From positions 1 to 17,311 of the forward strand of contig DATDTB010000014.1 in NCBI GenBank assembly GCA_035291025.1: a stretch of 17,311 bases of DNA, read 5' to 3'. Below are positions 12,002 to 17,311 of this stretch, piece by piece. Made by a program: the position numbers and the translations under genes. Position 1 is the first letter of the stretch, and each line of letters starts with the position of its first letter. This stretch comes from DATDTB01 sp035291025 (GTDB lineage: Archaea > Iainarchaeota > Iainarchaeia > JAFGOX01 > DATDTB01). Below the pieces are notes generated by a model. The model did no database searches. It had not been told where the DNA came from and saw nothing but the letters and a program-made list of their open reading frames with translations.

Positions 12002-13135
12002 GTGGGCGAAAAATTCATTTCAGTCTTCCTCGCAGTCATTGTTTTAGCGCTCATTGCCGGCTGCGCGCAACCACCTGCAGCGCCAGAGCCTTCGCCCCCG
12101 CCTTCAAGTGAAACCCCGTCAACTCCGCAGCCAGCGCCTTACCAAACCCCAAGCGTTTCCGAAACCCCGACGCCTTCCCCGGAAAGCGCGCCCTCCGGTC
12201 CCCCGTCTCTTTCAGTCGCGTCGCCAAAGCCAGGCGAGTCAGTCGTAGGCCCCAGCGTTTCACTGCAGCTGGCAATTGAAAACTTTGACCTCGTCGCACC
12301 AGGCGGTGCCAACAAGGCCAACCAAGGCCACGTGCGAGTCTTGCTTGACAACGTCTTAGAGACTATTGGCGTGTCAGAGACAATTGTATTGGAAAGCGTC
12401 TCCCCTACAACTCACAAGGCCTTGATTGAGTTAAGGAACAACGACGGAACTTCTCTCAGCCCCGCAGTTGTCCAAACCCTTTCCTTTGCCGTGTTGGAAA
12501 AAGCAGGCGGAATGAGCAGCGAAAAGCTCCCCAGCGTTCAAATCCTGTCGCCAAAGCCTTCCCAAGTAGTCCACGGGACAGCCGTTGACGTTGTCGTGGA
12601 GGCAACGAACTTCTTGCTAGTCGAACCCGGCACCGCGCCAAGGGATGGAGAGGGTTACTTCCAGGTCACGCTTGACTCCTCTAAAGTTTTGACTGGGAAA
12701 AGCCCGAACTTCAAGTTCGAGGGAGTGAGCGCCGGACAGCACTCCCTTCGAGTGGAGCTGTTGAAGGCCAACGGCTCCTTCCTTTCCACGTCAGCGTTCC
12801 ACGAAGTTTCCTTTGAGTCAAAAGCCTCCACAATACAGGAATTCAACATCGAGGCGGACGACGTTGGCTATTACGGCGCGGGCAACACCAAGCTCTCAGT
12901 CATCGACGCCTTCAAGGGCAACACAATCCTGCTGAACGTATTGGTGCGGAGCCAGGGGACTTACTTTAACGGCTTGAAGTTCACGAGCGAACCCAAGCAC
13001 TTCGAACCCTTCAACAGCGTTGCCACTGGCGAAACTGCAAGGATTGAATTCGTCGCCACCGAGTCCTTCAAGGTCCGCTCGTGGTGGCCTTCCACTGACG
13101 CGCACAAGGCGGACTTGGACGTAAGGGTTTCCTGA
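12002..13135 (+). CDS. Lipoprotein with two Ig-like repeats and a cupredoxin-like domain
   Basis: This 377-residue exported lipoprotein has an N-terminal hydrophobic segment ending in the lipobox LIAGC (Cys21). A Pro/Ser/Thr-rich linker follows to about 68, typical of a surface tether. Then come two tandem beta-sandwich repeats of about 95 residues. Each starts with a SPKPxxxVxG turn (74-83 and 183-192) and carries an ExxNF/ATNF strand and a GHVRVLLDN or GYFQVTLDS strand, resembling DUF4399-like domains. The C-terminal 100 residues (278-377) have a cupredoxin-like strand pattern (EFNIEADDVGYY, FKGNTILLNVLV, then FVATESFKVRSWWP). The copper-site cysteine is missing: SWWPSTDAHKADLDV stands where a Cys-His ligand loop would be. 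The GTG start is fixed by GGAGGTG. Likely a surface binding or adhesion protein; ligand unknown. Confidence 0.85.
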   Translation: MGEKFISVFLAVIVLALIAGCAQPPAAPEPSPPPSSETPSTPQPAPYQTPSVSETPTPSPESAPSGPPSLSVASPKPGESVVGPSVSLQLAIENFDLVAPGGANKANQGHVRVLLDNVLETIGVSETIVLESVSPTTHKALIELRNNDGTSLSPAVVQTLSFAVLEKAGGMSSEKLPSVQILSPKPSQVVHGTAVDVVVEATNFLLVEPGTAPRDGEGYFQVTLDSSKVLTGKSPNFKFEGVSAGQHSLRVELLKANGSFLSTSAFHEVSFESKASTIQEFNIEADDVGYYGAGNTKLSVIDAFKGNTILLNVLVRSQGTYFNGLKFTSEPKHFEPFNSVATGETARIEFVATESFKVRSWWPSTDAHKADLDVRVS

Positions 13136-13149
13136 GCCATCTTTGTGTG

Positions 13150-13155
13150 AAAAAA
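13150..13155 (-). terminator. T-run terminator after tRNA-Met
   Basis: Six T residues on the minus strand begin 5 bases after the tRNA discriminator base. Archaeal RNA polymerase commonly stops at such oligo-T runs. Confidence 0.45.
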
Positions 13156-13159
13156 TTAG

Positions 13160-13302
13160 TGCCGGAGGGCGGATTTGAACCGCCGGCCCCTAGATTTCCC
13201 AATTTCTTTGAAGCAGGCGTCATCACGCGATTGAACGCGTTCGCGGGACTCACAAAAGCAAATTATGAGTCTAGTGCTCCAACCAGGCTAAGCTACTCCG
13301 GC
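13160..13302 (-). tRNA. tRNA-Met (CAT), elongator, with a 68-base intron
   Basis: The mature tRNA has 75 bases: acceptor GCCGGAG/CTCCGGC with discriminator A, a D arm, anticodon stem CTAGA/TCTAG with loop CTCATAA, and T arm GGCGG-TTCAAAT-CCGCC. CCA is not encoded. The first exon is 13302-13264, the intron 13263-13196 and the second exon 13195-13160. The bulge-helix-bulge is canonical: helix CTCA (13269-13266) with TGGG (13201-13198), bulges TAA (13265-13263) and AAA (13197-13195). Cutting after the second base of each bulge places the intron at 37/38. The acceptor GCCGG and overall sequence fit elongator Met rather than initiator Met or the CAT-anticodon tRNA-Ile. The intron carries a small ACGCG/CGCGT hairpin at 13225-13240. 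Confidence 0.96.
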
Positions 13303-13316
13303 GAAACTTTTTTTTA

Positions 13317-13378
13317 GAAAAAGCTTCATCAAAAACTTTGGCTTTGAAATTTTTTATGGAAAAACTTCACCAAAAAAC
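13317..13378. repeat. Imperfect direct repeat pair upstream of tRNA-Met
   Basis: GAAAAAGCTTCATCAAAAAC at 13317-13336 and GAAAAACTTCACCAAAAAAC at 13359-13378 are imperfect copies with start points 42 bases apart, in the gap between tRNA-Met and the rpiA-like gene. Between them the minus strand has an A/T-rich CATAAAAAATTTC that could be the tRNA TATA element. The repeats may be regulator sites or chance A-rich similarity. Confidence 0.35.
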
Positions 13379-13409
13379 GACTAAACAGTAACGCGTTGGA
13401 AAGTAATTT

Positions 13410-13438
13410 AAAAACAGGCCTTGAGCGCTTCAAGCCTG
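13410..13438 (-). terminator. Intrinsic-type terminator overlapping the rpiA-like stop codon
   Basis: On the minus strand CAGGCTTGA and TCAAGGCCTG (13438-13415) form a stem with a single bulge and a 5-base loop, followed directly by TTTTT (13414-13410). The TGA stop of the rpiA-like gene (13432-13430) lies inside the stem. Confidence 0.6.
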
Positions 13439-14092
13439 CATTATTGCCACGTCCTTACCGACCAGCGCCACGACGTCAGCCAAGTGCGGGAAAACGCCCG
13501 TTTCCAGAACCGCGGGAATTTTTCGCGCCACCTCGTCAACGTCCAATAAGTCAAACTCCCGCGCCACGTCAACCATTGCAACGTAGTTAGAGTCCTCGGT
13601 CGTGACTTTTTTCCTTTCCTCGTCAGTCAACACGAAAGCCGCGCCAAAGCGAGATAAGGCCTTCATGGTGTGCGGCAGTCCAAAGGGGTTTACTTCGAAT
13701 GGCGTGAGGCCGTGGAGGGACTCGGAGACCTTGTCGTGCAGTGAGACAACGAAGACGTGCCTTGAGGACATTGCAAGCGTCTTGTCCCTCACGAGCGAGT
13801 GCGTCTTTGTCTTCACGAAGTCCAGGTTCGAGTCAATCCTGTCCGCGAACTCGATGGTGACGTCCAAGTCCTTCGCGCCAAGCTCGCCTATGGGCATCTT
13901 GTATTCGTACAGCAAGTTAGCAACGCTTGTCGTCGCCGGGACTAACTCGACTTCAAGCCCTTCTTCTATTCGCCGACGCTTGAGTTCTTTGACTATGTAT
14001 ACTTGCAAGTCCGAACTACCCAGCCCAACTCGTTGCCCTTTCTTCAAGTGCCCCGCCAAGAGGAAGGCAGCGCGTTCCAGTTTTTCCCTCAT
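13430..14092 (-). CDS. Ribose-5-phosphate isomerase A-like protein with altered active site
   Basis: This 220-residue protein aligns end to end with RpiA, which interconverts ribose-5-phosphate and ribulose-5-phosphate. Order is kept: GLGSSDLQVYI for the GxGST phosphate loop, PATTSVANLL, EFADRID, VKTKTHSLVRDK, PFEVNPF, TTEDSNY for TDxGN, and AVLETGVFPHLADVV. The catalytic blocks are changed. DGADE is EFADR, so Asp81 of the E. coli enzyme is Glu81; Asp84 and Lys94 remain. The glycine loop KGGGG is KTKTH, and the REK glutamate is Asp103. It may be a fast-evolving isomerase or a relative with another sugar-phosphate role. ATG 14092 fits a leaderless start from a TATA box at 14116-14123; a TTG at 14113 is less likely. 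It is divergent from pyrG. Confidence 0.82.
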   Translation of the reverse strand: MREKLERAAFLLAGHLKKGQRVGLGSSDLQVYIVKELKRRRIEEGLEVELVPATTSVANLLYEYKMPIGELGAKDLDVTIEFADRIDSNLDFVKTKTHSLVRDKTLAMSSRHVFVVSLHDKVSESLHGLTPFEVNPFGLPHTMKALSRFGAAFVLTDEERKKVTTEDSNYVAMVDVAREFDLLDVDEVARKIPAVLETGVFPHLADVVALVGKDVAIMQA

Positions 14093-14115
14093 TTCACTCA
14101 CAACGCAGGGCAACG

Positions 14116-14123
14116 TTTATTAA
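14116..14123 (-). promoter_or_regulatory. TATA box for the rpiA-like gene (leaderless)
   Basis: The minus strand reads TTAATAAA inside GATTAATAAACG, centred about 27 bases before ATG 14092. This spacing predicts transcription starting at the start codon, and no ribosome-binding site is seen before that ATG. Confidence 0.55.
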
Positions 14124-14172
14124 TCGTTCTACACCGCGCTCCCCAGCGAGTTGTTTTGCCGGGATGCAGTTC

Positions 14173-14183
14173 CTTTTTAATTG
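14173..14183 (+). promoter_or_regulatory. TATA box for pyrG (leaderless)
   Basis: CTTTTTAATTG lies 22-32 bases before the GTG at 14205. Transcription is expected to begin at that codon, which supports GTG 14205 as a leaderless start. About 50 bases separate it from the divergent rpiA-like TATA box. Confidence 0.55.
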
Positions 14184-14204
14184 TTTTTCCAGCTTTAGTG
14201 AACT

Positions 14205-15899
14205 GTGCAATTAGGAAAAACTTCTTCTCCTGTAAAGCCGTTGCCGGCCACCAAGTTCATTGTAGTAGTGGGCGGCGTCCTTTCCGGCGTGGGCAAAGGC
14301 ATTGTCACGAGTTCCATTGGCCGCCTCCTCAAGTCCAAGGGCTTCAAGGTCACTGCGCTGAAGATTGACCCTTACTTGAACGTTGACGCCGGAACGATGC
14401 GGCCCAGCGAGCACGGCGAAGTGTGGGTGACCGAGGACGGCGGCGAGATTGACCAGGACTTGGGGAACTACGAGCGTTTTTTGGACGCGAGCCTTGGCAA
14501 GGACAACAACCTCACCACGGGAAAGCTTTACCTTTCAGTCATTGAAAAGGAACGCAAGGGCGAGTTCTTGGGGAAAACAGTCCAGCCCATTCCGCACTTG
14601 GTTGACGAAGTGATTTCGCGCATTGAGACCGCGTCCAAGGGCTTTGACTTTTGCGTCATCGAAGTCGGCGGCACTACTGGGGACTTGGAGAACGCGATTT
14701 ACTTGGAGGCAATGCGCCGCATGAAGTGGGTGAAGGGGCTGCAGGTTGCCTACGCGATGGTTGCCCACTTGCCCGTAATTTCCACAATTGGAGAACAGAA
14801 AACAAAGCCGGCGCAGCACGCAGTTTCCTCCCTGCGCGCCGCGGGAATCCTTCCTGATTTTTTCTTCGCGCGCTCGCGAATGCCCTTGGACGAGGTAAGG
14901 AAGGAAAAGCTAGTGCAGCAATGCGGGGTTCCGCACTCGAACATAATCGACTGCCCGGACCTGGATTCGGCGTACAAGGTCCCGCTGTTGTTTGAACGGC
15001 AAGGGCTTGGCGAGGCCTTGCTGAGGTTTTTCTCCCTGCCTGCAAGGGAAAGCGACTTGACTGGCTGGAGGGAATTCGTTTCAAGGCTCGACTCAAGCGA
15101 GGACTCTGTAAAGATAGCCATTGTCGGGAAATACGTTGAGGACGGTTCCACGAGTTCTCACGAGGACGTTTACCTTTCCGTGAAGGAAGCATTGGTGCAC
15201 GCAGGCGCAAGCACTGGAGTGAAAGTCAGCATTACTTCAATTCCTTCAACGCATTTTGACCCGGGAAAACTGCGCGAGTTTGACGGAATACTTGTCCCTG
15301 GAGGGTTTGGCGCCACTGGGGTGGAGGGAAAGATTGCCGCGGCGAGGTTCGCGCGCGAGAACAACGTTCCTTACCTGGGCATTTGCTATGGAATGCAGTT
15401 GGCAATAGTTGAGATAGCGCGCAGCCTGTGCGGGTTCGCCGACGCGCACACGAGCGAAGTTGACCGCGAGACTAAGCACCCAGTCATTGACTTGTTGCCG
15501 GAGCAAAAAAGCGTTGACCGAAAAGGCGGGACAATGCGTTTGGGTTCTTATTCAGCGGAGTTGAAGAAGGACAGCCTTGTACATTCACTCTACAGCGAGC
15601 TGGGCTTGGTTGAAAACAATTCAGTAAAAGAACGCCACAGGCACAGGTTTGAAGTCAACCCCTCGTTCATTCCAGCCCTTGAAAAAGCCGGAGTTGTATT
15701 TTCTGGCTACCACAAGCGAGCCGACGGCCAGACTCTCCAAGAATTCATTGAATTTCCCGCCAATGACTTCTTTGTCGGCACGCAGGCGCACCCCGAGTTC
15801 AAGTCCCGCCCCAACAAGCCCTCGCCATTGTATTACGGGTTTGTTCGGGCAGCGAAAAACTACGCTTTACAGCGCGCCGGCGTCCCAGTCAGCGCCTAG
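14205..15899 (+). CDS. pyrG: CTP synthase
   Basis: This enzyme makes CTP from UTP, ATP and glutamine. It has 564 residues, slightly longer than most (about 530-550) because of a short N-terminal extension. The N-terminal synthase domain has the P-loop GGVLSGVGKG (23-32), LKIDPYLNVDAGTMRPSEHG (52-71), the DLGNYERF block and GGTTGDLE. The C-terminal class I glutaminase has oxyanion loop PGGFG (365-369), nucleophile Cys394 in LGICYGMQ, RHRHRFEVN, and His529/Glu531 in AHPEF. All catalytic residues are present. The GTG start at 14205 lies the right distance from a TATA box for a leaderless message; a TTG at 14241 would remove 12 residues. Its stop shares the bases CTAG with the convergent adk stop. 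Confidence 0.96.
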   Translation: MQLGKTSSPVKPLPATKFIVVVGGVLSGVGKGIVTSSIGRLLKSKGFKVTALKIDPYLNVDAGTMRPSEHGEVWVTEDGGEIDQDLGNYERFLDASLGKDNNLTTGKLYLSVIEKERKGEFLGKTVQPIPHLVDEVISRIETASKGFDFCVIEVGGTTGDLENAIYLEAMRRMKWVKGLQVAYAMVAHLPVISTIGEQKTKPAQHAVSSLRAAGILPDFFFARSRMPLDEVRKEKLVQQCGVPHSNIIDCPDLDSAYKVPLLFERQGLGEALLRFFSLPARESDLTGWREFVSRLDSSEDSVKIAIVGKYVEDGSTSSHEDVYLSVKEALVHAGASTGVKVSITSIPSTHFDPGKLREFDGILVPGGFGATGVEGKIAAARFARENNVPYLGICYGMQLAIVEIARSLCGFADAHTSEVDRETKHPVIDLLPEQKSVDRKGGTMRLGSYSAELKKDSLVHSLYSELGLVENNSVKERHRHRFEVNPSFIPALEKAGVVFSGYHKRADGQTLQEFIEFPANDFFVGTQAHPEFKSRPNKPSPLYYGFVRAAKNYALQRAGVPVSA

Positions 15900-16543
15900 C
15901 CTTTTTCAACTATAATTGAAAGTTGTTCCTTTACTTTTTCCAAGGCCTCGTCGGCGTTTACTTCCACTAGCAACCCCTTGTTCTTGTAGTAGTCAATCAA
16001 TGGCTTGGTCTTGGAGTCGTATTCCTTGAAGCGCTTCCTGATCATTTCCTCTGAGTCGTCTTCGCGTTGGTAAACCTCCCCGCCGCACGCGTCGCAAACT
16101 CCTGGCTTTTTCGGCGGGATGTTTCTAACGTGGTACACCTTGAAGCACTTCCTGCACTGCCTCCTCCCAGTGAGCCTGTCCAGCAGCGTGGCCTCGCTGG
16201 CAGCGAAGTAAACAACCGCATTAATTTTTTTCCCCATCCCTTCAAGCATTTTGTCTAGAATCCTTGTCTGTTCCAGCGTCCTCGGATAGCCGTCCAAAAT
16301 AAACCCCTTGCCGCAGTCCGGCTCTTGCAGCCTCTGCCTAAGCAATTCCGTCACGATTGCGTCGTCAACGTACTTCCCAGCCTTCAACGCCTCCGCAACC
16401 TTTTTCCCGGTTTCCGTGTTTTTCTTTGCCTCCTCGCGGCACAAGTCGCCAGTGCTCACCTGCACCAAGCCGTATTTTTCCTGCATTGCCTGCGCGTAAG
16501 TACCCTTTCCAGTGCCCTGCTTGGCCAAAAATATAAAGTTCAA
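15896..16543 (-). CDS. adk: Adenylate kinase, bacterial-type with zinc LID
   Basis: This enzyme catalyses AMP + ATP to 2 ADP. At 215 residues it is the long-LID type found in bacteria and some archaea, unlike the shorter AdkA of methanogens and crenarchaea. It shows STGDLCR (30-36), FILDGYPRT (81-89), the LID entrance DRLTGRRQC and four zinc ligands Cys130, 133, 150 and 153. The LID ends with QREDDSEEMIRKRFKEY. The P-loop is unusual: the common GPPGAGKGT appears as AKQGTGKGT (7-15), keeping GxGKGT. The start is TTG at 16543, where the MNxIxL strand begins; no ATG or GTG is suitably placed, and AAAGGCGG lies upstream. It follows a membrane protein gene by 22 bases and overlaps the pyrG stop by 3 bases tail to tail. 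Confidence 0.94.
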   Translation of the reverse strand: MNFIFLAKQGTGKGTYAQAMQEKYGLVQVSTGDLCREEAKKNTETGKKVAEALKAGKYVDDAIVTELLRQRLQEPDCGKGFILDGYPRTLEQTRILDKMLEGMGKKINAVVYFAASEATLLDRLTGRRQCRKCFKVYHVRNIPPKKPGVCDACGGEVYQREDDSEEMIRKRFKEYDSKTKPLIDYYKNKGLLVEVNADEALEKVKEQLSIIVEKG

Positions 16544-16565
16544 GAAAAAACCGCCTTTCTTTTTT

Positions 16566-16970
16566 TCACTTTTTCTCCATCATTGTAACGACAACGTCAA
16601 TGAATATCCCAGTAAGCGCTCCCACTGCGGCGAGTTCCCAGAACAAGGGAGTGTTAACGTTTCCAGCAGTAAAACCCAGCGCCATCCCTGCGATGACTCC
16701 GAAGACCCAGCCGCGCGCGATTGGGTTTACCTTTATCTTGTCGCTCACTCCCACCAGGAACCCAATGAGAGACGTTCCGTAAATTGTGCTGGCAATGAGC
16801 GAGGAGTCAAAGCTTGCCTTTGTCTGGACAGCGAACACCACAACCCAGCCCACAACGGTCAACCCAACGATCACTCCGAGCATGACGCTCAAGAATACCC
16901 GTTTCCAGTTAACGGGCTCCCAGGATAGCTTGACTTTTTTTGCGTCCCGCGAACTTTTAGGTTTGGTCAT
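16566..16970 (-). CDS. Four-helix membrane protein, unknown function
   Basis: This is a 134-residue protein with a basic cytoplasmic N-terminus (KPKSSRDAKKVK) and four predicted membrane segments at about 25-48, 57-75, 87-104 and 110-131. The last three are glycine-rich (GTSLIGFLVG, GVIAGMALGFTAG, AAVGALTGIF), the pattern of closely packed helices in small channels or transporter halves. I do not recognise the family. ATG 16970 is used; TTG at 16985 would add five residues. It lies 19 bases after the threonine synthase stop and 22 bases before adk, so it is probably cotranscribed with both, but that gives no clear clue to its role. Confidence 0.78.
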   Translation of the reverse strand: MTKPKSSRDAKKVKLSWEPVNWKRVFLSVMLGVIVGLTVVGWVVVFAVQTKASFDSSLIASTIYGTSLIGFLVGVSDKIKVNPIARGWVFGVIAGMALGFTAGNVNTPLFWELAAVGALTGIFIDVVVTMMEKK

Positions 16971-16989
16971 GCGAAAAACCCCCAACTTT

Positions 16990-17311
16990 TTAGCTTTTCC
17001 CAGGAAAAGAGTCCTTTAAGCCGTGGCCTGTTACCACGCATGCCACGCTTTCCTTCAAGCCCAGCTTCAAGGCCCCGGCAAGCGCGGCCGCGCCCGCTGG
17101 CTCGGCGTAAATGCCCTCCCTTCCCAGCTCGCTCCTGGCGTTCATTATCTCGGCGTCGGAAACCACTACTCCAGTGCCTTTCGTCTTACGCATTGCGTCC
17201 AGCGCTGCCCTCCAATAGTTTGGATTGCCGCAGTTAATGGCTTCTGCAATTGTTTCTGGGTTCTTGACTCTTGCAATTTCCCCCGAGCCCTTGGCTGCCG
17301 CGCCCGCGATG
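16990..17311 (-). CDS. thrC: Threonine synthase, C-terminal part only
   Basis: This is the last 106 codons of a fold-type II PLP enzyme; the start lies beyond the right edge. The sequence ARVKNPETIAEAINCGNPN matches the PxTIAxAIxxGNP block of threonine synthase. It is followed by the VVVSDAEI helix start, REGIYAEPAGAAALAG with the EPA(S/G)A loop near the cofactor phosphate, and VVTGHGLKDS close to the end. Threonine synthase makes threonine from O-phosphohomoserine. The TGHGLKD ending favours threonine synthase over threonine dehydratase or cysteine synthase. The catalytic lysine lies in the missing part. It is the upstream member of a run with the four-helix membrane protein and adk. Confidence 0.9.
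   Translation of the reverse strand, partial: IAGAAAKGSGEIARVKNPETIAEAINCGNPNYWRAALDAMRKTKGTGVVVSDAEIMNARSELGREGIYAEPAGAAALAGALKLGLKESVACVVTGHGLKDSFPGKS

Noticed and set aside
13160..13302. Initiator tRNA-Met or CAT-anticodon tRNA-Ile
   Set aside because: The GCCGGAG acceptor, D arm and overall sequence match archaeal elongator tRNA-Met, and initiator features such as three G-C pairs in the anticodon stem are absent.
14674..15210. 178-codon minus-strand open frame inside pyrG
   Set aside because: Pro/Arg/Ser-rich shadow of CTP synthase on the opposite strand with no recognisable domain.
1..17311. CRISPR array, insertion sequence, integrase or defence system
   Set aside because: No regularly spaced repeats, transposase-like motifs or terminal inverted repeats were seen; gene content is housekeeping and membrane or exported proteins.

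Overview
The window is archaeal. It carries an RNA polymerase second-largest subunit split into B'' (N-terminal) and B' (C-terminal) in the order rpoH-rpoB''-rpoB', an archaeal/eukaryotic-type prolyl-tRNA synthetase ending in a C-terminal tyrosine, and an elongator tRNA-Met with a 37/38 intron flanked by a textbook bulge-helix-bulge. There are also TATA-like boxes about 26 bases before leaderless starts, and GAGGTG/GGAGGTG ribosome-binding sites. A split rpoB is typical of euryarchaeal and several DPANN lineages. Several normally near-invariant motifs are eroded (both polymerase subunits, the RpiA homologue), which fits a fast-evolving lineage such as DPANN, but the phylum cannot be fixed by eye. 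Gene packing is tight: there is no gene-free stretch over 300 bases, and the longest gap is about 220 bases, at 11782-12001.

Layout. 1-4540 (minus): an operon-like run read right to left: an unrecognised cytoplasmic protein (possibly DUF2666), a PAP2 lipid phosphatase, a DedA membrane protein, rpoH, rpoB'' and rpoB' (cut by the left edge). Structured intergenic DNA lies on both sides of rpoH. 4642-7774 (plus): a second, motif-altered PAP2-like membrane protein, a CYTH enzyme (CyaB/ThTPase type), proS and a low-molecular-weight phosphatase. 7780-11350 (minus): aspS, a YbaK-type aminoacyl-tRNA deacylase, cytidylate kinase, a six-cysteine membrane-anchored exported protein and a conserved unknown protein, mostly joined by stop/start overlaps. 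11506-13302: a one-gene unit for a small membrane protein, a lipoprotein with two Ig-like repeats and a copper-less cupredoxin-like domain, and intron-containing tRNA-Met. 13430-15899: a divergent pair, an RpiA-like protein with altered catalytic loops and CTP synthase, both apparently leaderless. 15896-17311 (minus): a threonine synthase C-terminus (cut by the right edge), a four-helix membrane protein, and a bacterial-type zinc-LID adenylate kinase that ends convergently against pyrG with overlapping stop codons.

Functionally this is mostly housekeeping: transcription, tRNA charging and proofreading, and nucleotide supply (Adk, Cmk, CTP synthase). Alongside it are probable lipid-carrier handling (PAP2 + DedA + PAP2-like) and exported proteins of unknown role. 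I see no CRISPR array, insertion sequence, integrase, defence island or clear horizontal-transfer block. The most unusual points are the altered polymerase core motifs, the RpiA homologue with a changed active site, the hairpin cluster between rpoH and rpoB'', and the copper-less cupredoxin lipoprotein.
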